A stretch of DNA of 64,000 bases from Buxus sempervirens (Eukaryota; Streptophyta; Magnoliopsida; Buxales; Buxaceae), in assembly GCA_947561395.2 (NCBI GenBank), contig OX387184.1, positions 35,330,766-35,394,765 on the forward strand. Reading direction: 5' to 3'. The translations under genes were made by a program, and so were the position numbers. Every line of letters begins with the position of its first letter. Position 1 is the stretch's first letter. Positions 1 to 11,773 of the stretch are shown here, piece after piece. The notes beneath the pieces were generated by a model. It had not been told where the DNA came from and did no database searches. It was given only the letters and a program-made list of their open reading frames with translations.

Positions 1-2660
1 ATCATTGAACATCACTTCTCATTCATAACTCTTGGAAGATGACTGTGTAGGCAAGCATGGATGGTAGCCTCCAGCTCTATTACATCCTCCCTTTATAGGC
101 CCTGTATATGATGCAATAGAAGATAAACACAATTGCCCACATACAAGATCCATAGACTGAAAGCTATTAGATATCAATGCCTCCTCTAGCATAACAATAT
201 GCTTCTTCCCCTTTCCCAAATGCTTTTACTGTTAGTGTGAATAATTGATCCACTGTAGCCCTATAAAGGGGCCACCTAGTCCTTATCCTAAGTATCATAT
301 TGAAATTGACTCCTTATTATCTTTTTAATTTTTTTTTCAAGCATTCTTAGAAAATTTTTAAATTTTCTTAATTTAATTTTTTTTTTCAAGTCTTAAAATA
401 AAGCCTTCTCTTTTTAACAATCTTTTACACATTATTACCCACCTTTAAGGTTTTTCTTTTGTAGACTGAATTTTACCTCCATATTCTCGAGAGACCACTT
501 TCCATACTCAATTAATATAATTGTTCATTTATCTTAAATTTGTGTTAGTTTGTTTCTAGAACCCATGATTCCACTTTCACTAATTTATCTTTGCAATTGA
601 CAATTATCCCCTTAGGTGCCACCATTATATATATATATATTGAGAGGGGGGGGGAGAGACGGATCATTTTTTGTTTTCTACTTCATTTCCACATCTTAAT
701 GCAAAAATCTGTTAGCAACTTATCATCAACCTATTTTTCAAAGAAAGGCATTCTTCTCAAATGACATTAAAATCTTTGCAAATTCCTAAGTTTTGAGGAA
801 AATTCTACTTCAACTTAAAATTTGTTCCACTCTTTGGAACAAATAGTGTTCAACTCTCTTCAAAAGAGCCTATTTATTAGTGCAACATCCTAATCCATAC
901 AAACTCAAAAATTGCTTCTTCCAACTCGTTCCTCAATCCAAAGCCCCATGTTTCATGCATTTTATCATATCCTCCAACTCCTCTCCAACACGACCATTTA
1001 AATTCCCACACATAAATAATTTCTGGACCTAAACGATTCATTTCTTACTCAGATTATTTTTTGATGTTTCTTTGAAACCTAACTGGTGCATATGCACTAA
1101 TAATGCTAGGAATCTCTATCTAAAGGCTAATTTAAATAGAATTAACTACATCATCCTTTGTATCCTTTCTAGCCAACATTCTTACACCATTTCCATTGTT
1201 GTCCCTTCCCATATATCAGAATTCATACTGATCAAGCTCTTCAACTTTGTCTCCTTTTCATTAGTTTACTGCTTATAGATTACACTAATTCTCCTTCTCT
1301 TCTTCACACGCACTTCTACTCTTTTGGACAGGCCTTTTTATTCGCATCCCTCTACTTCAACACAAGAATTATTGCCTACTTACCACTTCAAACAAGTATT
1401 GTTGTATTGCATCATTGACAAAGGACACCTCACTATTGCTCAACCAAGTTATTCTGTAACACATCATCTTTGGATGACACCTTGTTACAAGATCAAATAA
1501 TGATTAGGATTCATTTCGTGAGAGATTTAACCAAATTCAACTATCATATCTCACTTGAGCTCGGGACCAGGGATGCCCAAAAAATATATCAAAGCAAGAT
1601 ACATCAATGACAAGGTTGACAAAGTTCCGACTCGTTCCATTAATCTTTTTGTATCTGCCTGTTGAATTGGTTTTACATTGTATGACATTTTCATGTTGAA
1701 AAAATTTTATGGATGTTTTTAAATGTCAGTTGTCATTCATGCCAAATAGTGTGAAATTGCTTCTCTAGTTGCCTCTTTATGTCATATAAATTGTCCTATA
1801 TTTTCAGTCTGTTAATATGTCTTGAAATTAAATTAGAAACTTCCTACTTTCCTTAATGTTCCCCTTGTTTACCAAGTTTTCTAGCCAGAGGAAAATATCT
1901 CAATATACATTGATTGATGCTTCTCCTTCCGAAAGGAACATCCTAGTCCAATTGAAATTTAAACTTCAAGATTGATTACTTTCTGTAGCTCCAAATGAAC
2001 ATACATTTGGAACTTCCATCTCCAATTTGGAAATGCAGGCTGTAACTTTTCTTATAAGAACGATATATTTTAGATGCTGAACACTATGATTCCCATATAA
2101 CCTAGTGCTTTATGCCCCCACAAGGAGGGAAGAGGGGGGAGAAGAAGAAAACATGAAAAATATAGTTGCAACAATAATTACCAACACAAGTTCTATGATT
2201 TATTTAGGAATACCATTCTAAAATTGCAATATAGCAGTTTCACTCTCCAACAAGATCTCCAACAAAAGTATTTGAAATGCTTAAAATAATTATTATTAAA
2301 AATTAAAGAAAATAAATAATAAATAAAAAATAAAACAATCCTAGAAAACTCATTACTATAGAGTACATAAATTTTTCTGTAGAAGCTTTAAATTATAATT
2401 TCTACATTTAGGCCTTAGTCTTCTTTAGAAGTGGATGACATCAATATCATCTATATCAGCCTGTCATTATATTCTCTGTGCAACTTGAATTCAAAGTACT
2501 TATAGGCAAGCACTAGCCACAATTACCTTAAAAATTAATATATCAGTCACAAGCTAGGCAAGGAAATTTAATGCCACACTATATCACCAATTCTGATGGA
2601 TTTTCATCAACCTATTAGTTTAACATTAATAAACAATAGTAGCCATATGCAATGTGCTTC
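1..2660. other. AT-rich non-coding stretch, no gene seen
   Basis: I see no convincing coding exon on either strand. The only local structure is a short (TA)n tract near 625-640 followed by a G-rich run. If the VPS52-like gene read from 2795 downward continues leftward, this is intron and its later exons lie beyond the window edge. Confidence 0.5.
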
Positions 2661-2662
2661 AG

Positions 2663-2745
2663 ACACTAAATACCTGCAAGAAAATAACACTTGAATAACT
2701 TACATCATCAGTACTAAATAACAATTGAATAACTTACATCATCGG
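2663..2745 (-). repeat. Local duplication that copies the VPS52 5' splice site
   Basis: The plus strand shows two diverged copies of ACTAAATA...TTGAATAACTTACATCATC. Read on the minus strand, each carries GATGATGTAAGTT, giving candidate donors at 2737 and 2703, 34 bp apart. Use of the downstream donor would shift the frame. Confidence 0.6.
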
Positions 2746-2795
2746 TCTTACATTCTTCAAGTTCTTGTTGAAGTCCCTCCAATGATATGTCATCA
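2738..2795 (-). CDS. VPS52: VPS52-like coding exon with SLEGLQQELEEC motif
   Basis: A 58-nt exon with acceptor ...TTTGTAG and donor GTAAGTT. It joins the previous exon in frame and encodes DDISLEGLQQELEECKTDD, the conserved start of the VPS52 coiled-coil region. A second copy of the donor lies 34 bp further downstream. Confidence 0.8.
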
Positions 2796-5700
2796 CTACA
2801 AACCAATATCATCCAAATGTCATCATAGTTTACGAAGTTGAGAAATTAACACAGTTTTTCCTTTATGGATGTTGAGAATGACTACAAATGAAAATTAAAA
2901 ATTTTCCATCAAGCCAATACAATACAAGTGTTGATAGAAGTCAGAAAACATGGATTGATGTGGTAAGAACTATAAACATTAGACATGCAAAATACCCTAA
3001 CAATGAATCATTCCTAAATATTTATCTCAATTCATAGACAGGCTCGAAAACCATGTCTGAGAAGGATGTTGAGAATGATTACTGTTTGAAAACAAACAAA
3101 ATCATAACACCAGATCAATAAAGGTGTCGCACAGAAAACATGGATGTATATGGTTACATATCCATCAGTTGTGTAAAACACCCTAACAACAAATAATTTT
3201 CCTAACATACATCTCAACTCATTGATAAGCTGCAATATCATGGCATAGAAGCATGGAACCAAGGCAAGGAAAATGTTAAGTCATCAGATAATGGACTTTA
3301 TCTAATGGAAATGCCATATGAAAAACATAATAAAAAAATGTTATTTACATTACGGAACTTTTGCACAAAAAATTAAGAAAATTCCCAAAGAAACTTCTCA
3401 AAGGAATGCCTCTTCCTTCCATACTCAAAATCAGGAAAATGCCATTCAAAACATGTCTTTGATTTTCTACATTTCATTAATGAAAGATTTAAGAATGTAC
3501 ATCAAAAGCAGTGAAAAAGGGTGTCATTAAGAGAGAAGGAAAGAGAACAGAACAACAAACAACAGAGGGCAGCCCACTTAACAGATACTCAGACTACAGC
3601 CTACAAAGAAACAACAGACTGAAGCCCTCCCATCCCAGAAAAAATTTCCTGATTAGGCATATATGGAATAATGACTCATCATCGGGGCCTTGCCAGAAAA
3701 TGGCAAGGACGTTAGCAAATATCGACACCTTAGCAAGGAAGAGGCACAGCCGCTAAAACATCAAACTAGATAATTGAACATATAAGAAAGTCTCCAAGAA
3801 GCACTATACATATTCCCAATAAACTACCCTCCATAATGAGGCCATAGCAGCAAAGAGACTAAGACTGTAATACCAGGGATTTTTATCTAATAAAATAATT
3901 AATTTTCTATTTAAATTTGATGTGTTTAATTAATAATTTAATGATGTTATTAAATACGGAATGAAGATGAGGTTCAGATTTGGTTCGAAGAGGTTTAATC
4001 AAGGTAAGAAGGATTTAGTTTATTCCTTTAATCTTATTGGTTAGGATGATGGCTTATGGTAGAGTGACAAGTATAGAATAATAACATAATAAAATAGGAT
4101 TTTTATATTAGAAACTTGCCTAGTTGTGTGCATGAGTTCCTAAAATATGTGTGCTATTCTCTAAACCTATTGCATCTGGCGGCTGAAGGAAGAATGAAGA
4201 AAGGATGTTACACGTTCAGGCCTTGCTGAAAGTCATATCTCTTTGGTGATCTCTGAAGTTTGGTGAGAAACAAGTTGCTGTGGTCGTTTGTGGTTGCCTT
4301 TACTTGGTAAGTAGTGACCCTTTTAACTAAAACCTTGCATGGATTTATTGGTTAGAAGTTGAATTGAGATGTTTTTGGATTGATATTGATTGATGAGGGA
4401 GTTTTTATGCATATGTTATGATCTGGTAAGTTACTTGACGGTTGGTTCATTCAAAGCATGTTTTACATATGCGTTTTCATGAAAAATTATGAATACTAGG
4501 TGTTACCTTTTATTCATCATGTTCTTTTGAGTTTTGAACAATCTGGTAGAGGTCTATTGATGTTTTGGAAGATACTGAAATCATGTTTTTGCATAGAAGG
4601 ATTTGTATTTATGGTTTGAAACTCATAACTTCCAGAAACCTAGAAAAACTCAAATTTAGCCTTCACGCTTGAGCCAAGCTCAAGTGCAAGCTCAAGCGCC
4701 ATGGCTAAAAAAAACCGTGCCGCCTGACTTGAGCTCGAGCGTCTTGTTTTAGAGTTTTACAAAAACTTTAGAACCTGAGAGTGAAATTTTGATTCCCGAC
4801 CTACACACGAGCACAAGCTCAAGTGCCAACACTTGTTTTATCCCTTCACGGCCGACCTATTTCTCGAGCTCGAGCGAGACATCGCGCACTCAACCTAAGG
4901 GTTGAGCGCCACACCGGCGCCTGAACTTAGAAACCCCCTACGCTTTCACGCTCAAGCCACGCCCGACCCAGGCTCGAGCGACAGGCTGCATTTTTTCACT
5001 ATTGACCAAATTGGCCTATTTTTCAAATCTAAATGAATTTTTATGCAATTTCAACTCAACTCCAAACAATATTAACTTGTTTTAAAGAAGTTTTTCACCG
5101 GAAAAACAATTTTATAATATAAATAAAAGATTTTGGATATGTTCTGCTGAGGAAGGATGATTTTTGGATCTTTACTTGAACTTAATGGATTTCTTCTTCT
5201 CCCATGTACCTTGGAATGTTTTAGTTGGTTCTTCTATGTATCTTGAAAATAGTAATTCTTGTCCTCCCATGTATCTAGGGTTGAGACACCTTTTTTGTCC
5301 ATGTAGCTTGGAGTGGTGTGATTCTTTCTCTCTCATGTGTCTTGCGATGAGCCTTTCTTTTTCTCCATGTACCGTGAAGTGACTTTATGCCACGTTGTGC
5401 ACCTTTTATTATCAGATTCTAATTCATTCAGTGTTTTGTTAGTGTCTAGCAGGCATAGCTTAGTTTGGATCCAAACCTTAGCTAGGTAATGAAATGGGGT
5501 ACTCTTTGCTAGGTTAACCCTATTGTCCATATATACTTCCATTGTGTATCTCAATGAAGCCTTCTTGTATCTGGTTGTATTGTAGCAATCCTTCCACCGT
5601 TTATCTGGCAAACTTCACATATAAGACGTGAAGTGGCAATTGGAACAGGTCCTTAACCTTTCAAAGATGTCTTATTTCATGAATCCTATGATGTCACACA

Positions 5701-8700
5701 TTGTTTGGTATTTGGTTTGAACTATGGGATCTGATGAAACTTGAAATTTACTTGCTTATTTACTTGGTTTATCGGTATTGCTTTTATTGTTCATAACTCA
5801 TGCTACTGTCTTGAAAAAACTTGTGAAAATGTTTTATTCATGAATTGTTGATACTTACAAGGATTTATATCTCACGTCATCATTTTCAAATGTTTTTTTT
5901 TTTAAGTGAGCTATGGATGAAGATGATCAAGACCTGCAGCATAGGATTGAACAGAAAACCCCTAGAAGCATCCATATTGTATGGTGCAGAATTGGGCATT
6001 TGGAATCTAGTCTCACCCTCCAAAAACGTAGAATTCAGAACTTAGGAACTTAATAAGGATGGATTATAAGTCCATGAGCTGCAAGAATATCTTAAAAACC
6101 TTGCTTGTCACATCAGACTCACAGTGGCTACCTCATTAACAAATCCAATTTTTCCCACCGTGATTGAACTGCCACATACTTCCCAGGACAAAAACACTAT
6201 CAATTGGAGTTACCAGAGCCTCCTTTAGTGAGGAGAAAGAGTTTCAGAAACCCATTCTATACTCCGTTTCCCTTCATATATATAGGACTTTAGGATGGCA
6301 TGCTCTATTAAAAAAAAAATCAAAAAAACAAAAATCATTTTTTACAGGGAGAAAAGGAGTGAAGTATGAAAGGCCGTCAGTGAAAACAGAAATTCTCTAC
6401 AAGATTGATATGGCAGGTTCGGTCAATATTAACAGCTCTACAGACACTAAGTGTGAACAATCATGGTTGTTCGAACTAAATTATAGAAGCCTCTGCTGAA
6501 ACAATTTTAACGGATATTCAAAGATTCTGCTGAATATGCTGGCACCCTACTAAGGCATCACAATTCACAAGAAGTATACTACTATCATGCAATTTCCATT
6601 CTACAAAACAAGAGATTAAGTGCTGCACGACGCTGCTGAAAAAGAGCCCACGTTTAGCTATTGTATTGCTATATACCAAGTTCACTTCCCTGATCTGAGA
6701 ACCCATTTTCACCCACATAATTTTACATTTGGCAAGATAAGTTATATAATTAATTATGTCGGCCAAAAAAACCCAATTATAGTAACCTTTGTAGGGAGGA
6801 AAAAAAAGGGCAATTCCTAACCAAAAAAACCAAATAGACATTTGTTCTAGCAAGCAATTTGGAGCACAAGGCAGATGAAAGTACAGTCTTGATTTCACTA
6901 CCTATTGATCTCATAAAAACAAATTAATTGTCCTGAATTCTCTTATTAATATGAGCATGGATTTCTGCTGTGAGGCAGGGTCTTCAGGTTGAAAAGTCAT
7001 ATTCATTTCTTGAAAAGCTATATTGATTTCTGAATTCTCTTTATAAATGAAGTTAAGGAGGAGTTGTACCTGCTTGCATCATCTTCAAAAGCTAAATCCC
7101 CAACAAACATTCCTAAATCGAATCCAGCTTTCTGGGTATCATGTGCCTCAACATAAGAGCCATCCTGAAGTCATTGTTGAAAAGTTATTAGAGACTATAT
7201 AGCACCATATCTTTCAAGTAAAAGACGATATGAGACTGCAAACCAATCAAAAGAATGGTATGATATTTATAATCTAATCTCTACACCATAAGTTCACAAA
7301 GAATCATGATGCTTACATTTTAAGGTTTTCCCTTCTTTTTCAATTAGACGCGTTTTAAAAGCCTGAAATTTTCAGTTTTGGGGATATCCAAATGAGTGGA
7401 CTCTGAACATGAACTCCAAATTCATAAGTTCAGCCCATCAATCAAAATATAAAAATTGACTTCATATGAAGGTTTCCTTTATATGAGAGTTCAAATCCGA
7501 GGTTCAATAGCAGGAATCAAATCTCAACATTATGAAGCCATCATGGTTTCACAGGTTTTCCACAAAAGGTTAACAGAAGTAGCTCAGCTCATAGGAAACT
7601 TGACACAATAAATTAGAACCATGCTAAGAGAGAAATGAAGTTTATTCCTCCCCCTCTCTTTTTTTGGAAAAACCTAACCTTCTCAGTTTTTGTGACTTCT
7701 CTGTAAATCAAAATATAAAAAAGGGCATAAAAACAACCAAGCTCTGCATTAATAAATAAAAAGGCACAAGTAACAGCATTAATTGTATGAAATTAGAAGG
7801 TCAAGGCTCCACCATTGGGTTTGTAACAGAAGAAGCCATCTTGTCCAGCCAGTGCAAGCTTTATTAGCCCTAAGAAAATTTTAGAAAAAAATTGCAAATC
7901 AAATAAGGCTTCTTATGAAGTGACATCAGCCACAAATTCAAATGTTTACCACAAAATAATTCTTTCCCCATACATCAAAGTGACATCAACAACAGAACAT
8001 GATTTAAATTCTGGCATACCCACCTAATTTTTATATGCATGATTGCCTAAACAAAAAATCTGCATCATGTGGGTCCAATTTAATTATGGGAAAATGCACA
8101 GGTATCACTTGCACTTCAAGGTGGCAATAAAGTGCTTCGAGTTATGATCAAAGGACAGAAAAAATATTACATTCAAGCAAACATATTTATCGATTCAAGG
8201 AGACAAAACCATAAAGAATACACAGATTAATCACTTCAAGACAACTAAACGAAGTCCAGCAACCATCAGAAAGATCCATATAATATCATCCAACAGCAAA
8301 ATCTTATCCTTAATTTCCAAATTGCGAAAAATATACTTCCTTTTTTTTTCTTCTTTTTTGATTGTGGTCAGAAAATGCTAACCATTGCTTTCAAGCATCC
8401 TTCATAAAGAAATCATAAAGGCACAATGCCAGGAGGCTAAATTATTACAAGCAATGATTTATTGCAGAATGAAGCGTATTTCAAATTGAAAACAGCTGAC
8501 ATTAGACCTTCAGCAGTTTAGAACCGGGAAACAATTAAAGATTCAGAAAATCAAGCTACCAATCAACTTGAGTTCAAATGAAGATATGAAGTTTAAACAA
8601 CAGCATTAAAAAAATAAAATAAATAAAGTAACAAGAAACAATTGGAATAATTAAGAAGAATATCTCCCACTGCTCCAACCTAGAAAGTAATCAGATTCAA

Positions 8701-9895
8701 TTAAACTCTTACCCTTTTTCTGCAACAGAAAACCAAAATCAACTTTAAAAATTAATACATGAGATCAGAAAAAAAAAAAGGACACTCTACTCCAATTTAA
8801 AATGGGTAAAGTTTCTATTTTGTTTTTCAGGCCATCGACAACTATCATAGTGAGGCAACAGTTTGGTGGCACTAAGCTAAAAAGGAAAATGGAAGGAGTA
8901 AAGAAGATATGTTGCCTCTCAGTATTCTCAAATAAATTCTAACATATACAACATAGAAACCAACTTAGAAGACCACATAAAAAATTTAAGAACTAAAAGG
9001 GAAGGGATCTGTCACGAGCCTGCAGATATCAGGACTCAAATTTAACTCACAGAAAATGATAATATACAGGAATATCAAACCCAATCTCCCGGAACATTTA
9101 AATGGCATGCAATGATGTATCAAAGAATGAAATCAGAAAATTTTCGGACTGAGACCACATTACAGAACTAAGAATATAAAGGGCCAATCAGAGAAATTTC
9201 CTGGCAGACTAAATTACAGAAGTGAGCATCTAAAAGTTGCATGTATAAAACATAAATCAGCGAAACTACGCTAAAGTTCTCGGAAACTTTTATAGAAGAT
9301 TGCATCAAAACTCAAAATGGAAACTGGGCATACAATTTTCTGGAAGAAAGTACATCAAGCACGAAGCGATCTCATGCTAATGAAAGCTCTGACATCGTAA
9401 CAGATCAACTGACTTCACAGATAGTCTACAGAGATGATAAGGATATGAACTAAAGGACGCAGATTGAAACCAAACAAAAGTGATTCGATAATTTAGTCGA
9501 ATGAGTCCATAAAATAATCCAAGCCCGAAATGAAATCTACAAGCAAGTATCCGTGGAAACTGAGATTCAGGATAAAACATTTCCAAGCAGATGCTTTAAG
9601 AGTGTAACTGAGGCTTTCTTCAATTGAGTGACAGTGGCAGAGATTGACTCCCTAAAATGATCAAATCATTAGCCTCCACTAAGGGATTAACAGAGCCGAA
9701 AACAGAGATTGACTTCCTTTTTTTCTTTATTCCAATTTACAGAGGTTCTGTTTCTTACAGATCAGCTCCTCGTCCGAGTCTGGTGTAATCCGGCTGTCTC
9801 CCGACGTGCCTCCCCTCTCCTTCTCCGGCTCCGGCGTCGTCGGCTCCCTAACTCTCTCGATCCGATCTCCAGAAAATTTCACCTCCGCGAGAGAG
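2738..9895 (-). CDS. VPS52: VPS52-like GARP complex subunit, 5' part of gene only
   Basis: VPS52 is a subunit of the GARP/VFT tether, which captures endosome-derived vesicles at the trans-Golgi; the Arabidopsis homologue is POKY POLLEN TUBE. Two spliced coding exons read the family's N-terminal signature: exon 7070-7164 contains GFDLGMFVGDLAFEDDAS, and exon 2738-2795 continues in frame as SDDISLEGLQQELEEC. Recalled plant VPS52 N-termini have the same order. Exon 7070-7164 is 95 nt (31 codons plus 2 nt); the first base of the next exon completes a Ser codon and that exon ends in phase 0, so the junction is intact. Exon 9764-9895 looks like a non-coding leader. The start codon must lie in a short exon between 7165 and 9763 that I could not locate. 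Later exons (the bulk of a protein of about 700 residues) are not in the window. Confidence 0.8.
4660..4990 (+). repeat. Cluster of CTCAAG/GAGCTCGAGC palindromic words
   Basis: About ten near-palindromic words built on CTCAAG, GCTTGAG and GAGCTCGAGCG are packed into 330 bp. They occupy the same relative position as the word clusters in the other LTRs of this window. Confidence 0.5.
5196..5385 (+). repeat. Degenerate ~40-bp tandem repeat with ATGTAYCTT core
   Basis: Six diverged units share a core close to ATGTAYCTT. In several, the flanks pair with each other: TTC/GAA around 5235, CCC/GGG around 5270, TCC/GGA around 5305. The position corresponds to the hairpin array at 31918-32043 in the related LTR. 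Confidence 0.45.
7070..7164 (-). CDS. VPS52: VPS52-like coding exon with FDLG-FVGDL motif
   Basis: On the minus strand the exon is bounded by acceptor ...CTTCAG and donor GTACAA. It encodes DGSYVEAHDTQKAGFDLGMF followed by an acidic VGDLAFEDDAS stretch. The frame is closed by a stop a few codons upstream of the acceptor, so an earlier exon must carry the ATG. Confidence 0.8.
7165..9763 (-). other. VPS52-like first intron region, no further exon resolved
   Basis: AT-rich sequence with poly-A and poly-T runs. It should contain the short exon with the VPS52 start codon, but none could be assigned by eye. Confidence 0.4.
9764..9895 (-). other. Probable 5'UTR exon of the VPS52-like gene
   Basis: A GC-rich island in AT-rich surroundings ends on the minus strand at a good donor, ATCT|GTAAGAAAC. 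It has no ATG, as expected for a leader exon. The right edge (transcription start) is approximate. An 82-codon plus-strand reading across it is treated as chance. Confidence 0.5.
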
Positions 9896-10300
9896 AAACT
9901 TTCAATTTTTTATTTTTTATTTTAAAAAAACACACTTCCTCAATTTTAATATATTTACACTTATGCCCTTTACATTTCTCATAAAAGCACCCCACTTGAA
10001 AATAGACAAACTTCCCAAAAGTTTCCTTCACATTTGAAAAAAAAATTATGTGTATTGAAAACCCTCAATTGGCTACCGTATCTCAGGATTCCTTTGTTAG
10101 CAAACATTTTTTACTTCCTTTCACTGAAAAATAAGTGAGATGTTCTCTGGATCATGATTTTGAATCACCGCCTAAAAAGTTGTATATGGGTGACTCCACA
10201 CCTGCTGTTGCATTGAAAGAGGGGAAAATTATGGAAATGGGTCATTTTTTAAAAATATTTATAAAAACAGTCCACTTTTTAAATGTAATTGCTCTACAAA
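9896..10300. promoter_or_regulatory. Probable promoter interval between divergent leaders
   Basis: AT-rich stretch between the minus-strand VPS52 leader exon and the plus-strand leader-like segment at 10640. No TATA box or other motif stands out. The assignment rests only on the head-to-head arrangement. Confidence 0.3.
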
Positions 10301-10373
10301 TTTAGGCGACTGTTGCTCTTTTGCAAATGGCAAAATTTCCCTTGTTCATAAGAGAGGGAAACACGTGAAACCG

Positions 10374-10637
10374 CCTTCCCTGAAATCCCTTCATTCCAAA
10401 ACACATTGGAATGCAAAGGTCCAGGAGTTTTCATGCATCGAAGGACATTTGGTTCAAGGAAACGAGAGATCGTGCATTTCCATTGCCAACGACAACGAAG
10501 CATTAGGCCATTTCCATGACCCTCTTACCCAAAATCGATTCCCTAAATTCCCTTCGTTCCAAAACAGTATTGGAGACAACAAGGGTTGAGGGGTTTTTCG
10601 GTGTCGAACGCCATTTGGTTTAAGGGAAAGAGAGGAG
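10374..10637 (+). repeat. Two diverged copies of a ~100-bp segment, ~165 bp apart
   Basis: Both copies run CTTCCCTRAAWTCCCTTC-TTCCAAAACA, then a variable middle, then CATTTGGTT-AAGGAAA. The copies are about 10374-10470 and 10539-10637. They look like an old tandem duplication upstream of the plus-strand leader. Confidence 0.55.
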
Positions 10638-10639
10638 AT

Positions 10640-10743
10640 CCTCTTTGCGAATGTCAAGGAGATCATCTTTGCGAATCGGAACAAGAGGGAGAGAGAGGGA
10701 AGCTCGCCACCATCATCTTTGCGAACCGTCGCCGTTGTCCAGG
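10640..10743 (+). other. Candidate leader exon of the Ulp1-like gene
   Basis: A purine- and GC-rich stretch ending in CCAGG|GTAAAGTT, a plausible donor. The next plus-strand acceptor leading into an ATG is at 17818. This would make the solo LTR at 11163 an intronic insertion. It is inference from arrangement only. Confidence 0.25.
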
Positions 10744-11763
10744 GTAAAGTTATGTTCATTCTATGCTTTGAATGATGCGGCATTAGGTGATTGTTGCCAT
10801 TTTGGGTTTGTTTCTGTTTCTTATGAGAGACCTTATTATAGTTTGAATTGCAAACTAGAAAGGTTCCAAACACTCTCGCAGAAGTGTGAGTTCTCTTTGC
10901 TTGCATTCATATTGACCATCACTCCACATAATCCTATCTGTACTCCCCACCAACCTAACTGTTAGAAACCATCAAGATTGAAGTACATAATGTTAGTTCT
11001 CTGTGTTTTAAACACATCTAAATTATGTATAAAACTTCATATAATGGTTAAAAAAATGCAAGAAACTAAAGTTCTGTCATCAGTTTGTTAACGATACTTC
11101 TCTTCAATAACAACATCCATTGTTAGACTAACCAATGTTAATTGGGATAGTATCATAATGTGTGTAAGCACCTCATTTTTGCACCCCTCTAAAAGCCAAA
11201 AAATGAAAACCCTAAGAGACAGGTCAAACCCTAGGTAGCAAAAATTGACTTTATGATAAAAAATGAATTGGCTGCCATACCCTATCCCAATGGATAAGAA
11301 ATCCTGACATGGTTCCAACACAATTGAGTTGGCGTAAATCAGAGTCCGGATAAAAAAGTTATGGTCAAAGCACTCTTAAGGGCAAAACTGTAATTAAATG
11401 TAGAAAAATGGCCACGTGGCAAATGTGCAAACCACGTTTGCCAAGTGGCAAATTAAAGGACAAAACACAAATACCAATGAGATTTCTCTCATTAATGAGA
11501 GATCATGAGTGAGATCTCTCTCATTAATGAGAGATCATGAATGGGATTTCTTTCATTAATAAGAGAGCATGAGAGATCATAAGAGAAATTTTGCCACGTG
11601 GCAAATGTGCAAACCATGTTTGCCAAGTGGCAAATTAAAGGACAAAACACAAATATCAATGAGATTTCTCTCATTTATAAAAAAATCATAGATGAGATTT
11701 CTCTCATTAATGAGAAATCATGAGTGGGATTTCTCTCATGATATCCCCCTCCCCTAACCTTAC

Positions 11764-11773
11764 TTATAAATAA
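11764..11773 (+). promoter_or_regulatory. LTR TATA box
   Basis: TTATAAATAA, followed about 280 bp later by a GTAAGC splice-donor-like site. The layout matches the R/U5 region of the other LTRs here. Confidence 0.5.

Larger units (their letters stand above)
3866..6000 (+). mobile_element. Degenerate Tekay/Del-like solo LTR or LTR fragment
   Basis: It starts TGTAATACCAGGGATTTTT, like the better-preserved LTRs at 30280 and 45876. It shares their leader motif (GGTAAGTAGTGACC at about 4305), a GAGCTCGAGC word cluster (4660-4990), and a late GATTTATATCTCAC motif near 5865, in the same order. No clear 3' terminus or target duplication was found, so the right boundary is approximate. Confidence 0.45.
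2796..7069 (-). other. VPS52-like intron carrying an LTR remnant
   Basis: About 4.3 kb of intron between the two recognised coding exons. Most of 3866 to about 6000 is LTR-like repeat (separate entry). The rest is AT-rich with no other exon recognised. Confidence 0.5.

Noticed and set aside
9709-9984. 91-codon plus-strand frame
   Set aside because: It overlaps the minus-strand VPS52 leader exon and has no recognisable content.
10454-10906. 150-codon minus-strand frame
   Set aside because: It spans the duplicated segment with no family resemblance; it lies in a probable promoter or leader.
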